Positions 9,718-22,069 of a stretch of 64,000 nucleotides of DNA are shown here, one piece after another (within the stretch, counting starts at the first letter, position 1; each line of letters opens with the position of its first letter). Origin of the DNA: Zingiber officinale. Its lineage: Eukaryota > Streptophyta > Magnoliopsida > Zingiberales > Zingiberaceae. The notes beneath the pieces were generated by a model that was given only the letters and a program-made list of their open reading frames with translations, made no database searches and was not told the DNA's origin. The stretch covers positions 48,424,143 to 48,488,142 of the forward strand of contig NC_055994.1 of assembly GCF_018446385.1 (NCBI RefSeq), in the 5' to 3' direction. Made by a program: the position numbers and the translations under genes.

Positions 9718-11739
9718 TGTTGATTGCTACTCGGAATACCATTCTAGTTCCCCTGTATAAAAATTTATACAAGCATAGAACTATCCTAGCTATTCATGTG
9801 CTCTACCGAAGTTAAATTTGAATTGCAAACGATGCTTAACATTATTAATTCGAATTGTCCTTCAGAAGTTAAACTTGGATTGGAAACGATACTTAACATT
9901 TTTAATCCAAGTTTAATCGATGTGATCTTCCTAAGTTAAACTATATTACAGAAGTTATCAAATATCTATTTCAAAGATCGGCTTCCAGGTTAAACATGAC
10001 GAGGCACTAGGCCTTCTTGGGTATGGGATCATCCACCACTTCCTAGACAATGTCTTTCAAAGAAATCGGATATTTAACTTCTTACAGTAAACTAGGTTTA
10101 ACTATAGAGACCTCAATAGAAACACATTATCGAAATATGAAATCAAAAAATAAAATCGATAACAAAAATGATAACTTAAAACTGATAACCTATTGTGGTT
10201 GGTTTTTCAAGATCTATACAAAAGATGAACTAGTTATGATGCAGAAACTAATAATTAGTTATACCTCTTGTAGCTTATAGACCTCTTGATCTTCTGTCGT
10301 ATTCCCCTCCTTCTCTTGGACGTCGTGTGGGCAACGATATTCTAATATGAAATCCACTCAAGCTTCTTCCAAGGCTTCCAAGATCCGGCCACCAACTATC
10401 CTCCAAGGGATGCTAGACAAGAGAGCTTCCTTCTCTTCTTCTTCTCCTTCAAGCCACCGACCACCAAGAGATCTCCACACAAGATCTCACCGACCACCAA
10501 GAGAGAAAACAAAAGGAGAAGAGAGAACGACACGGGCCGACCACCAAGGATTGGAAGAGAGGAATAGACGATGTGTTATGGGTGAGGCACCCCCTCCTTC
10601 TCTTTTATAATCCTAGGTCTTGGAAAAAAAGGAAAGTTTTAAACATAATTAAAACTTCCTTATATTCCTTGCCAATGACAAAAGGAAAGTTTTAAAACAA
10701 AAAATTAAAACTTCCTTTTATACTTGTCATGGCCGGCCACCTACTTGTGCTCCAAACAAAAAAAGTTTTAAACATAAAATTAAAACTTCCTTATTTATTT
10801 TCGGTAAGAAATTTTTAATAAAAAATTTCTCTTTTAAATCCCTTGTTGGTTATAAAAGGAAAATTTTATAAATTAAAATCTCTCTTTTAAAACATGTGGA
10901 TGGTTACAAAAAAGGAAAGTTTTATCAAAAATTAAAATCTTCCTTTTAACTACAAATAAGGAAAGATATCAAACCTTTCTCTTAATCTTTTGTAGAAAGC
11001 TATAAAAGGAAAGATTTTAAAATTTTAAAACTCTCTTTTAAAACCATGGCTTCCACAAAAGAAAAGATTTTAAAAATTAAAACATCCTTTTATTTTAATG
11101 TGGTTGGCCACCTTGCTTGGGCTCCAAGCTTGGCCGACCATTAATCTTGGCTCCATCCTTTGGTTTGGTCGGCTCTAGCTTGGGCTCCAAGCTTGGCTTG
11201 GCCGGCCACCATAAGATGGGTAAGTTGGTATGTAACGCCCGCCTCTCTCATATGACGGGGTTACGAGAACATACATGCATATTAATATATTTCTAAAGCA
11301 GCGGAAGTATTTATTTATATATTTTTCTTTTCTATTAAACACAAATAACTAATTATTTAAACATCTATAATCATGTGAGCATGTTTAGCATAATTTTAAA
11401 TTTAAGAAGTCATGATATCAATTTCTAACATAAGCATGAATAAGTGTTAAGTAATCATGCAAAACATTAACATAGGGTAGGCATAGTTCATAACAAGCAA
11501 AAATTAACATAAGCAGGTCTTTTTCCTTAGCCGAGCCACCACCACACACATCTCTTGCCCCTCCTGCTACTCCCTTAGTTTATCCATCCTTTACCTTTAT
11601 TTGCGGTACAAGGAAAGTAAACTTTAAGCACACAGGCTTAGTAGGATCCTTTCCTACTCACAAAAAAAACATATATCATAGCATAATCACATAAGCATAT
11701 AGCATGGAGACATAATCATCTAAATATCATATCATGTAA

Positions 11740-12005
11740 AAGAGCATCATAACATATCATATCATCTTGTATAAGAGTATCGTATGACATATCATATCAT
11801 GAAAGAGCATCATGTCATATCATATCATAACATATCATATCATAAAAGAGCATCATGTCATATCATATCATAAATGAGCATCATGTCATATCATATCATA
11901 ACATATCATATCATAAAAGAGCATCATGTCATATCATATCATAACATGTCATATCATAAAAGAGCATCATGTCATATCTTATCATAACATATCATATCAT
12001 AAAAG
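11740..12005. repeat. CATATCAT-rich tandem array in Gypsy-1 LTR
   Basis: Imperfect units built from 'catcatgtcatatcatatcataacatatcataaaagag' recur about six times with period near 43-45 bases. The sister array in the other LTR is at about 18480-18725 with fewer units, so the array length has changed since insertion. Confidence 0.8.
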
Positions 12006-12619
12006 TGCATGCAAGATGTCTTTCAAAAACATGCGTTATGTCATGTGCAAGATGTCTTTTAAAAAAACATATCATATAATACTTAAATATAATCTCAACA
12101 TGAGGGCCCGGCTATGTACCACATAACATAAATGCACGCAATCCCTAGTATGGGGTAGCTAGTCCCGAACCTACTAGGAAACTAGGTCCGTACTACGACC
12201 GTCGACCTAGGGGCGAACTAAGGAGCCCATCCCTTGGACACTAAGGTCCGGTACAAGCCATATAAAAAGTAAAGTAGCATGTCATATTTACTTATCATAT
12301 CATGAAGAGTGCCCTTAGTCCCTACTAATAGGGAAGCAACACTTAGGCCTTTACTTGTCATATCATAAAGAGTGCTCTTAATCCCAACTAATAGGGAAGC
12401 ATCTCTTAGGCCTTTTCTTGTCATATCATAAAGCATGCATACTTGAGCATATAACCCATCATAAGAGTCATTATCATGCATGATTCATAAGAATACATAA
12501 ATGAGCATATAACATATCATAGGGAAACATAATCATGCATGAAAAACATTAACTATCATCTCCTAATTCATATCATAGCATGTGAGACACATAGTAAATC
12601 ATAATTGGGTCTCCAACCC

Positions 12620-13860
12620 TAATTCCAAGGAGTGGTCGAAACATGCAAGGTATTGTCCTTGGCCACAAGAAACATAAAAGGATATGAACCCTAAACCAAC
12701 TTCCTAGCACTTATCATAAAGAACATCATGAGCATGTTTAGTTTAGGTTCTAAGCTTCCTAGGTCTTTTAATCTTGTTATGGCCGAAACTTGCCAAGCAT
12801 GAATCTAGGTTACAAGTAACATAAAAGCATGTAACCCTAAACCAACTTCATATCATATACCATAAGGAACATCATGAGCATGTTTAGTTTAGGTTCTAAG
12901 CTTCCTAGATATTTTAATCATGTTATGGCCGAATGTTTAAGGAGCATGAAACTAAGTCTGAGCAACATACAAGAATAAGAATATCAAGCTAAATTCATAT
13001 CATATCATAAGGAAAACCATGAGCATGTTAGATTTGATTTTAAGCTTTCTTAGACCCTTAATCTCATCATGGCCGAAACCCTAAAGTGGGATGCATCTAG
13101 GTTTCAAGCAACATGCGAGCATGAACACACTAAGTAATCTTCATACCATATCATAAGAAAAGTCATGACCATGATAGATTAAATTTTAAACTCTTCTAGA
13201 CCTTCATTTCCATCATGGCCGAAACCCTAAAACCCTAAAGTGGCATGAATTTAGGTTCCAAGCAACATACAAGTATGAAAACACTAAGAAATCTTCATAC
13301 CATATCATAAAGAAAGTCATGAGCATGATAGATTAAATTTTAAACTCTCCTAGGCCTTCATTTCTATCATGGCCGAAACCCTAAAACCCTAAAGTGGCAT
13401 GCATTTAGGTTCCAAGCAACATACAAGTATGAAAACACTAAGAAATCTTCATACCATATCATAAAGAAAGTCATGAGCATGATAGATTAAATTTTAAACT
13501 CTCCTAGGCCTTCATTTCTATCATGGACGAAACCTACTAGGCATAGATCTAGATTTCAAGCAACATAAAAAAAAATATTGGAACTCTAAACAGAACTCAT
13601 ATCCTAAGTTACATATCATAAGGGACATCGTGAGCATGTTTAGTTAGGTCTTAAGCTTTCCTAGGTGTTTTATTCAAGCCTTGGCCGAAAGTTTAAAGAA
13701 TATGAATCTAAGTTCTAAGCAACGTACAAGCATAATAACACTAAACTACTCTCCTATCATAGGGTACATATCTTAAGAAACGTAGTGAGCATGTTTAGTT
13801 TAGGTCTTAAGCTTCCTTAAGTTTTTATACTTTGGTGGCCGAAAGTTTCAAGAAGCAACC
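12620..13860. repeat. ~150-bp tandem repeat in Gypsy-1 LTR
   Basis: Nine units are marked by a TGGCCGAAA-type core at about 12634, 12778, 12920, 13066, 13213, 13369, 13523, 13681 and 13838, spacing 142-158 bases. Each unit also carries 'catatcataaggaacatcatgagcatg' and 'ggttccaagcaacata' blocks. The same array is in the other LTR at about 19345-20575. Confidence 0.85.
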
Positions 13861-14640
13861 CTAGATTTTTCAGCAATCTAAACTCATGGAAAAACACATG
13901 AACTACTTGTACCGCAGGTGAGGGGATACTTACTTCCTCTTGCTTGGTTTTATTTTTCTTAAAAGAAGGTACCCTTGTGAAGAGGAAGAAGAAAGCTTCT
14001 CCTTCTAGTTCTCCCTTTTTGCTTCTCTTGCTTGTAAGGAGTAGATCTTGTGGACTCCTTCTTGTGAATTAGTTTTCTTAGGGAGAAAACCTTAGCTTGG
14101 GATTCGAAAATGGGAGAGGGGAGAGTTTTAGGTCTTGTTGGAGGAGGAAGAAGGAGAAAGAAGGAGGAGGAAGAAGTAGCCAACCTTTCTTTCCCTTCTC
14201 TTCTCTCATTCCTATTTATCCTCAATGAGGAAAAAGGAAAAATGTCCCAATTCATCCCCTTGATTCCTCTATTCCCTCACCCTCATTCATTCTCACGAAA
14301 ATAGAAAGAAGAAAGAAGAAAAAGGCAACTTGTCTTTTTTCTTTTGCTTGTTTCTTCTCTTAACCAAGAGAAAGAGGAGGAAAGCTACCTGACATTTTCT
14401 TTCTTCCTTACTTAATCATACTCTTGCTTTTAACTACAAATTTCCATTCTTTGCTAATCATATATCATTCATGACTCTATTGGTTATTATACACCAATTT
14501 AGCTTTATCTATTGTGAGGAGTTCAAGGTTCAAGCCTTAACTTCTCTCCCTTTTTATTTCTTTTTGGTTCTATTTCCTTTTTCCTTTTATTCTAAAAGAG
14601 AATACCCATATGTATAGCTAAAAATTTCAAGGGTGTTACA

Positions 14641-14655
14641 ATACCCCAAACCTCA
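14641..14655 (-). other. Gypsy-1 polypurine tract
   Basis: The minus strand reads AGGTTTGGGGTAT directly before the LTR start TGTAACACCC, the expected priming site for plus-strand DNA synthesis. Confidence 0.75.
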
Positions 14656-14679
14656 TAGAAAGTTCATCCTCGAACTTAG

Positions 14680-14801
14680 AATAGCTCCGGGTACTTACGT
14701 TTCATATCGTCTTCGTGTTCCCAAGTGGCTTCTTCGAACCGTTAATTTTGCCACAGGACCTTTACTAAGGGTACCTCTTTGTTTCTTAGCCTTTTGATAT
14801 C
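14680..14801 (-). pseudogene. Gypsy-1 chromodomain remnant
   Basis: Following the integrase frame and its stop, the minus strand still reads DIKRLRNKEVPLVKVLWQN, a stop, then RFEEATWEHEDDMKRKYPEL. This is the chromodomain-like tail of Tekay/Del-type chromoviruses, thought to guide integration to heterochromatin. Two stops (at the junction with integrase and in the middle) disrupt it. Confidence 0.75.
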
Positions 14802-15785
14802 TCAGTCTAATATCTGAACCGGTCGGCTCTCATAACATAGGTCCTCTTGGACTTGTACTGTCTGTAGTTCGATCACTTGGTCCGTCCTTGGAATACATTT
14901 CTTTAGCATCGAAACATGGAACACGTTGTGGATAGCTGACATCTCCTGAGGCAGCTCTATTTCGTAAGCTACCTTGCAAACTCTTTTCAGAACTTGATAT
15001 GGTCCCACATAGTGCGGGCTTAGCTTTCCCTTCTTTCCGAACCTCATCACTCCTTTCATAGGAGCTACCTTGAGGAATACTGAATCTCCGACACTGAATT
15101 CCAATGGCCTTCGTTGCTTATCTACGTAATTCTTCTGTCGACTCTGAGAAGTTTCTATTCTTTGGCGGATGTTCTGTATATCACGGGTGGTGTTGTCAAT
15201 GAACTCTATTCGAAATCCCATCTCCTTCTTTTCACCGCCTTCGTACCAACATATAAGGAATTTACATTTCCTCCCGTACAAAGCCTCGTAAGGCGCCATT
15301 CCAATAGTAGCTTGGTAACTATTGTTGTAGGCGAATTCCGCTAAGCATAGATATCGGCACCAGCTCCCCTTGAAGTCTAAGGCGCAAGCTCGTAACATGT
15401 CTTCTAGTACTTGGTTCACCCTTTCTGTTTGACTTTCGGTTTGAGGGTGGAAGGCAATACTGAACAATAGCTTTGTTCCAAGAGCCTTCTGAACACATTC
15501 CCAAAAATGTGAAATAAAGCGACCATCTCTGTCAGAAATAATGGTCTTAGGAATCCCATGTAATCTAATAATTTCCTTGACATATAATTGAGCCAGTTGC
15601 TCAATCGAATAGGTCATCTTGATTGCTAGGAAATGGGCGGATTTTATTAATCTGTCTACGATTACCCATATAGCGTCGTAGCCATTTGTTGTTTTAGGTA
15701 ATCCTGAAATAAAGTCCATAGAGATATCTTCCCATTTCCATTCTGGAATTTGGATTGGCTGTAGTAATCCTCCAGGTCTCTAGTG
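14802..15785 (-). pseudogene. Gypsy-1 integrase
   Basis: The open frame 15719-14802 (305 codons) starts at the first catalytic aspartate region (MDFISGLP), has the second (IISDRDGRF) and a third-acid region reading HPQTESQTER where the family normally has TDGQ; the downstream glutamate is kept. After the core come GPYQVLKRV and HNVFHVSMLKK, typical of the C-terminal DNA-binding part of Gypsy integrases. Upstream codons for the WKWEDIS segment are readable to about 15780, where a stop (TAG near 15781) separates it from the zinc-binding part. The integrase joins element cDNA to host DNA in the nucleus; this copy is broken upstream. Confidence 0.9.
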
Positions 15786-15792
15786 TTCTGCT

Positions 15793-16950
15793 TTAACCCT
15801 CTGGCATGTCAGACAGGTACTGACATACTGAGCCACGTCTCTTTTCATACCGGACCACCAAAATTTCTTTTTTCAGGTCTTGGTACATCTTGGTGGATCC
15901 AAGATGCATCGCATAGGGTGTTACGTGGGCTTCTTCCAGTATCTTCTTTCGCAACTCTTGGTCGTCGGGAATACATAAGCGATCCTTGAGGTATAATATT
16001 CCACTGTCAGCGATATTGAATCCATCATTCTTTCCCTCTAGGACTTCTCGCTTGATCCTCTGGATGCTTGGGTCACGGGTTTGCTTCCCCAATATATCAT
16101 CGAACATCGTCGGTGCTATAGTCAGGGTAGAGAGCTGTCCGGACACATTTTCGGCCCCGTAGCACCAAATTTCCCTTGGTTTCCCAATAAATTCAAACAT
16201 CGGTTCTACTTCAGGCCGGAAAATCACTTTTCTCTTACGACACTCTATTGAAGCACTGTACTTGCTCAGGAAATCCATGCCCAATATACTATCATAATCT
16301 TGCATGTCAAGTACTATCAGATCACAGTAGAGTTCTCTGTCTGCGATTTGGATAAGCACGGCTCGCAGCATATGATTAGATGGCATCACTTCTCCCGAAG
16401 GCAGGGTCATTAAGAACTTGCGATCTAAGGCTTGGGGTGGCATGTCTATCTTTTTCATGAAGGGTGTAGAGACAAACGAGTGTGACGCCCCAGTATCAAA
16501 TAACACAGTAGCATACTGACTGAAAATAGGTAGCTGACCTGTGACAACTGTAGAAGCACTCGCCACATCTTCTTTGGTGAGAGAGAAAACCCTGGCATTC
16601 GTCGTAACTGGCGGGGATTCCAATCTCCCTTGGCTAATCGGAGTCCCTTCTATGGCAGCTTGCATCTGGTGTAGCTGTGAGGGGGCACTCCTGTTCTGGT
16701 TATACTGCTGGGATGGTGCCTGGAACCGGATAGGGCAGTCTCTAGCCATATGTCCTTCCCATCCGCAATTGTAGCACTTTTTCGTACCCTTGTGGCATAC
16801 CCCAGAATGTTGCTTCCCACAAGTGGTACACTGAGGGTACTTAGGTTGCTTATTCGCTGGACCACCTTTAGCGTTGTTCCATTGCTTTCTTTTTCCATTA
16901 GGGTTTCCTTTCCAGCTTGCTCTGGTACCTTGAGGTTTCTGTCCTTCTGT
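15793..16950 (-). pseudogene. Gypsy-1 zinc knuckle, protease and integrase H2C2 fused by RT/RNase H deletion
   Basis: Reading down from 16950 the frame gives a CCHC knuckle (CYNCGWEGHMARDCP near 16780-16730), then an aspartic protease with active-site VLFDTGASHSF (near 16500) and the ILGMDFLSKY segment. About 20 codons after the protease ends (EFIGKPREIW) the sequence jumps to QLSTLTIAPTMFDDILGKQ and the H2C2 zinc-binding region of integrase ([16 protein letters not shown]). The roughly 450 codons of reverse transcriptase and RNase H that belong between are missing. A frameshift after DLKK scrambles the end of the H2C2 domain (shadow of TCLTCQ). The element cannot copy itself and would depend on a partner. 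Confidence 0.88.
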
Positions 16951-17730
16951 CTATGCTTGATTCTTACTCTCGTTCATCGCCTTCTGATAGTGTTTGGTGA
17001 TCAGGGCACTACTGACCAGCTCTTCTGTAGTCTGCGGTCTATTAATTTCGCCGGCCACATTCAAAGCTATCTCGGGTCGGAGCATCTTCAGCATCAGTCT
17101 GACTCTTTCTCTTTCCGTGCTGGCCAACTCTGGGCAGAGGCGTGCGAGACGGTTGAAGCGCTTCACGGCTTCGTTAACTGATAAGTCACCTTGTCGGAAC
17201 TCGGTGAACTCGTCGTAATACCGGTTTGTTACCCGCATATGGAAAATCTCCTCGAAGAACTCTGCTTCGAAGTCCGCCCAGTTCATCTGATTAACTTGTC
17301 TCTTAGCCTTAACTCTTTCCCACCATATTCTTGCATCTCCGGAAAAACAGAATGACACACATTTGATCTTTTCCGATACAGGCCAGTCCAGTAATTCCAC
17401 AATACTTTCCACCGTCTTGAACCAGGCTTGGGCATCCCATGGCTCACAAGTACCCGATAAGTTCTCCGACTTCAGCCTTAGCCACTGTATTAAGTAAGTC
17501 TCTTGTCGGACCACTGGGGCAGGGGCTACCGGTGGTACTGGTGCAGCTGTAGGCATGACGGGCAATGTATTCTGATTTGCTGGTGGGGTGGCAGGGTTTC
17601 CTTGCTGATTCATCAAAGCAGTGATTACTTGTTGTTGTTCCGTGATCTGACGCTGGAGGTCTGTGACTACATGTGTCAGATCTGGTGGAGTCACTGTCTC
17701 ATCGGTCCCGTTACCGCGTCTTCTAGCCAT
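16951..17730 (-). pseudogene. Gypsy-1 gag
   Basis: The likely start is the ATG at 17730 (MARRRGNGTDETVTPPDLTH); an upstream in-frame extension to 17817 lacks gag character. A Gln-rich coiled segment is followed by the Retrotrans_gag core (CEPWDAQAWFKTVESIVELL, then WPVSEKIKCVSFCFSGDARI and DFEAEFFEEIFH). The frame stops at TAG (16951-16953) inside NQA-stop-TEGQKP; the related fragment at 63392-64000 has CAG at that position, so this is a point mutation. Past the stop the same frame continues into the zinc knuckle. Confidence 0.9.
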
Positions 17731-17967
17731 ATCTATCTTCATAAATGACAATAAGTCTAGCATAAGTCCATGGTCATCCCTACTTATATCCGTGCATATT
17801 AAAACATCGCTTATCATACATAAAGGATATTCGTATCAGTTATACTTATGTTCATGCATACTAAAAGCATTTCTTATCATGCATAAAGAAATAGAGTAAG
17901 TACAAAGATTCTTACTTGGAGCGGCAGGATGGAGGCTTGACGTGTGTGTAGTGGGAAGGCTAACCTG

Positions 17968-17979
17968 GCTCTGATACCA
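17968..17979 (-). other. Gypsy-1 primer binding site (initiator Met tRNA)
   Basis: Minus strand TGGTATCAGAGC, three bases inside the 5' LTR end at 17983. Confidence 0.88.
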
Positions 17980-17982
17980 ACT

Positions 17983-20900
17983 TGTAATGCCCGCCCTTCT
18001 CATATGACAGGGTTACGAGAACATACATGCATATTAATCTATTTCTAAAGCAGCGAAAGTATTTATTTATATATTTATCTTTTCTTTTAAACACAAATAA
18101 CTAATTATCTAAACATCTATAATCATGTGAGCATGTTTAGCATAATTTTAAATTTAAGAAGTCATGATATCAATTTCTAACATAAGCATGAATAAGTGTT
18201 AAGTAATCATGCAAAACATTAACATAGGGTAGGCATAGTTCATATCAAGCATAAATTAACATAAGCAGGTCTTTTTCCTTAGTCGAGCCACCACCACACA
18301 CATCTCTTGCCCCTCCTGCTGCTCCCATAGTTTATCCATCCTTTACCTTTAACTGCGGTACAAGGAAAGTAAACTTTAAGCACACAGGCTTAGTAAGATC
18401 CTTTCCAACTCACAAAAAAAATCATATATCATAGCATAATCACATAAGCATATAGCATGGAGACATAATCATCTAAACATCATATCATGTAAAAGAGCAT
18501 CATAACATATCATATCATCTTATATAAGAGTATCATGGCAAACGTATCATATCATGAAAGAGCATCATGTCATATCATATCATAACATATCATATCATAA
18601 AAGAGCATCATGTCATATCATATCATAACATATCATATCATAAAAGATCATCATGTCATATCATATCATAACATGTTATAACATAAAAGAGCATCATGTC
18701 ATATCATATCATATCATAAAAGTGCATGCAAGATGTCTTTCAAAAACATGCGTCATGTCATGTGCAAGATATCTTTTTAAAAAAACATATCATATAATAC
18801 TTAAATATAATCTCAACAAGAGGGCCCAACTATGTACCGCATAACATAAATGCGCGCAATCCCTAGGACGGGGTAGCTAGTCCCGACCTACTAGGGAACT
18901 AGGTCCGTACTATGACAGTCGACCTAGGGGCGAACTAAGGAGCCCATCCCTTGGACACTAAGTTCCGGTACAAGCCATATAAAAAGTAAAGTAGCATGTC
19001 ATATTTACTTATCATATCATGAAGAGTGCTCTTAGTCCCAACTAATAGGGAAGCAACTCTCAGGCCTTTACTTGTCATATCAAAAAGAGTGCTCTTAATC
19101 CCAACTAATAGGGAAACATCTCTTAGGCCTTTTCTTGTCATATCATAAAGCATGCAAACTTGAGCATATAGCCCATCATAAGAGTCATTATCATGCATGA
19201 TTCATAAGCATACATAAATGAGCATATAACATATTATAGGGAAACATAATCATGCATGAAAAACATTAACTATCATCTCCTAATTCATATCATAGCATGT
19301 GAGACACATAGTAAATCATAATTGGGTCTCCAACCCTAATTCCATGGAGTGGCCGAAACATGCAAGGTATTGTCCTAGGCTACAAGAAACATAAAAGCAT
19401 ATGAACCCTAAACCAATTTCATAGCACTTATCATAAAGAACATCATGAGCATGTTAAGTTTAGGTTCTAAGCTTCCTTGGTCTTTTAATCTTGTTATGGC
19501 AGAAACTTGCCAAGCATGAATCTAGGTTACAAGTAACATAAAAGCATGTGAACCCTAAACCAACTTCATATCATATACTATAAGGAACATCATGAGCATG
19601 TTTAGTTTAGGTTCTAAGCTTCCTAGGTATTTTAATCATGTTATGGCCGAATGTTTAAGGAGCATGAAACTAAGTCTAAGCAACATACAAGAATAAGAAT
19701 ATCAAGCTAACTTCATATCATATCATAAGGAAAACCATGAGCATGTTAGATTTGATTTGAAGCTTTCTTAGACCCTTAATCTCATCATGGCCGAAACCCT
19801 AAAGTGGGATGCATCTAGGTTCCAAGCAACATGCGAGCATGAACACACTAAGTAATCTTCATACCATATCATAAGAAAAGTCATGAGCATGATAGATTAA
19901 ATTTTAAACTCTTCTAGACCTTGATTTTATCATGGCCAAAACCCTAAAACCCTAAAGTGGCATGCATTTAGGTTCCAAGCAACATACAAGTATGAAAACA
20001 CTAAGAAATCTTCATACCATATCATAAAGAAAGTCATTAGCATGATAGATTAAATTTTAAACTCTCCTAGGCCTTCATTTCTATCATGGCCGAAACCCTA
20101 AAACCCTAAAGTGGCATGCATTTAGGTTCTAAGCAACATACAAGTATGAAAACACTAAGAAATCTTCATACCATACCATAAAGAAAGTCATGAGCATGAT
20201 AGATTAAATTTTAAACTCTCCTAGGCCTTCATTTCTATCATGGCCGAAACCTACTAGGCATAGATCTAGATTTCAAGCAACATAAAAAAAAACATTAGAT
20301 CTCTAAACAGAACTCATATCCTAAGTTACATATCATAGGGGACATCATGAGCATGTTTAGTTAGGTCTTAAGCTTTCCTAGGTCTTTTATTCATGCCTTG
20401 GCCGAAAGTTTAAAAATATGAATCTAAGTTCTAAGCAATGTACAAGCATAAGAACACTAAACTACTCTCCTATCATAGGTACATATCTTAAGAAACGTAG
20501 TTAGCATGTTTAGTTTAGGTCTTAAGCTTCCTTAAGTTTTTATACTTTGGTGGCCGAAAGTTTCAAGAAGCAACCCTAGATTTTTCAGCAATCTAAACTC
20601 ATGGAAAAACACATGAACTACTTGTACCACAGGTGAGGGGATACTTACTTCCACTTGCTTGGTTTTTTTTTTCTTATAAGAAGGTACCCTTGTGAAGAAG
20701 AAGAAGAAAGCTTCTCGTTCTAGTTCTCCCTTTTTGCTTCTCTTGCTTGTAAGGAGTAGATCTTGAGGACTCCTTCTTATGAATTAGTTTTCTTTGGGAG
20801 AAAACCTTAGCTTGGGATTCGGAAATGGGAGAGGGGAGAGTTTTAGGTCTCGGTGGAGGAGGAAGAAGGAGAAAGAAGGAGGAGGAAGAAGAAGGAGGAA

Positions 20901-21367
20901 GAAGTAGCCAACCTTTCTTTCCCTTCTCTTCTCTCATTCCTATTTATCCTCCATGAGGAAAAAGGAAAAATGTCCCAATTCATCCCCTTGATTCCTCTAT
21001 TCCCTCACCCTCATTCATTCTCACGAAAATAGAAAGAAGAAAGAAGAAAAAGCCAACTTGTCTTTGTCTTTTGCTTGTTTCTTCTCTTAACCAAGAGAAA
21101 GAGGAGGAAAGCTACTTGACATTTTCTTGCTTCCTTACTTAATCATACTCTTGTTTTTAACTACAAATTTCCATTCTTTGCTAATCATATATCATTCATG
21201 ACTCTATTGGTTATCATACACCAATTTAGCTTTATCTATTGTGAGAAGTTCAAGGTTCAAGCCTTAACTTCTCTCTCTTTTTATTTCTTTTTGATTCTAT
21301 TTCCCTTTTCCTTTTATTCTAAAAGAGAATACCCATATGTATAGCTAAAAATTTCGCGGGTGTTACA
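17983..21367 (-). repeat. Gypsy-1 5' LTR (right)
   Basis: Begins TGTAATGCCC and ends GGGTGTTACA. It matches the left LTR along its length with scattered substitutions and indels. A TATA-like AGGATAAATA on the minus strand at 20941-20950 is a possible promoter, about 420 bases inside the LTR. Confidence 0.92.
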
Positions 21368-22069
21368 ATAGGTGGGTATAAGACTTTATAAATAAAAGGC
21401 TACAATAGGAACTGAGAGGAGGAATTGGTTTTGGTCTCCCGATGAGCTTGAGCTTCCCGTGTTCACCCTGAACACCCAACTTAAGTTCATTAATAATAAC
21501 TCATACCACTAAAGACTTATTATTGCACTACTGCACCAATCCCAAATTACAATATGGCTTCTTCTTATCATGAGTGCGTTTGCCTCCCTATGTTTAAGAT
21601 ATTGAATGTCAATTAATTAAATGAGTTACTAACAACTCACTTAATTAAAATCTAGCTCCAAGAGTAGTACCACTCAACCTTATTGTCATGTCGGACGAAG
21701 TCCACCTGCAGGGTTTACATGACATTCCTTATGAGCTCCTCAAGGGGACATCATCAACCTAGATTACTAGGACACAATTTCATTCTATAATCAACAACAC
21801 ACCATATAAATAATATCATTTCCCAACTTATCGGGCCTATTGATATAACGAACTAAATCGCACCCTCTGATAAATTAAAGAAATAAATATTAAGTATACG
21901 TGTTTATTATTATATCATGATTAAGAGTATGCACTTTCATAATAACAGAGGTTTCGTTCTTTTATGTAGTCAGTATAAAAAAAACTACCTCAAATGGTCC
22001 TACTCAATACACTCATAGTGTACTAGTGTAATTTTATAGTCAAGATAAACTAATACCAAATTACTCTAC

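Larger units (their letters stand above)
11231..14640 (-). repeat. Gypsy-1 3' LTR (left)
   Basis: Begins TGTAACGCCC and ends GGGTGTTACA. It includes a CATATCAT-rich array (about 11740-12005), a ~150-bp tandem repeat (about 12620-13860) and a purine-rich stretch (14100-14200). Open frames inside (11926-12126, 12218-12481, 13959-14304) have counterparts in the right LTR but are repeat-derived and show no protein similarity. Confidence 0.92.
11231..21367 (-). mobile_element. Gypsy-1: chromodomain (Tekay/Del-like) Gypsy element, polymerase-deleted
   Basis: Two LTRs (11231-14640 and 17983-21367) flank a short 3.3-kb interior with minus-strand gag, zinc knuckle, protease, partial integrase and a chromodomain remnant. 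Reverse transcriptase and RNase H are missing. The primer binding site (tRNA-Met) is at 17968-17979 and the polypurine tract at 14641-14655. The flanks join to restore LTR B sequence homologous to 23881-23925. A clean 5-bp target duplication is not readable (left flank TGGTA, right flank ATAGG). The LTRs (3410 and 3385 bp) are clearly more diverged than those of Gypsy-2, so this is an older insertion. Confidence 0.92.

Noticed and set aside
12620..13860. Regularly spaced repeats suggesting a CRISPR array
   Set aside because: Units are ~150-bp whole-unit tandem repeats in an LTR, duplicated in the sister LTR, in plant DNA; no spacers of unique sequence and no cas genes.
14110..14304. Arg/Glu-rich small protein
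   Set aside because: Product of a GGA/GAA-rich purine tract inside the LTR; not conserved as a frame in the sister LTR.
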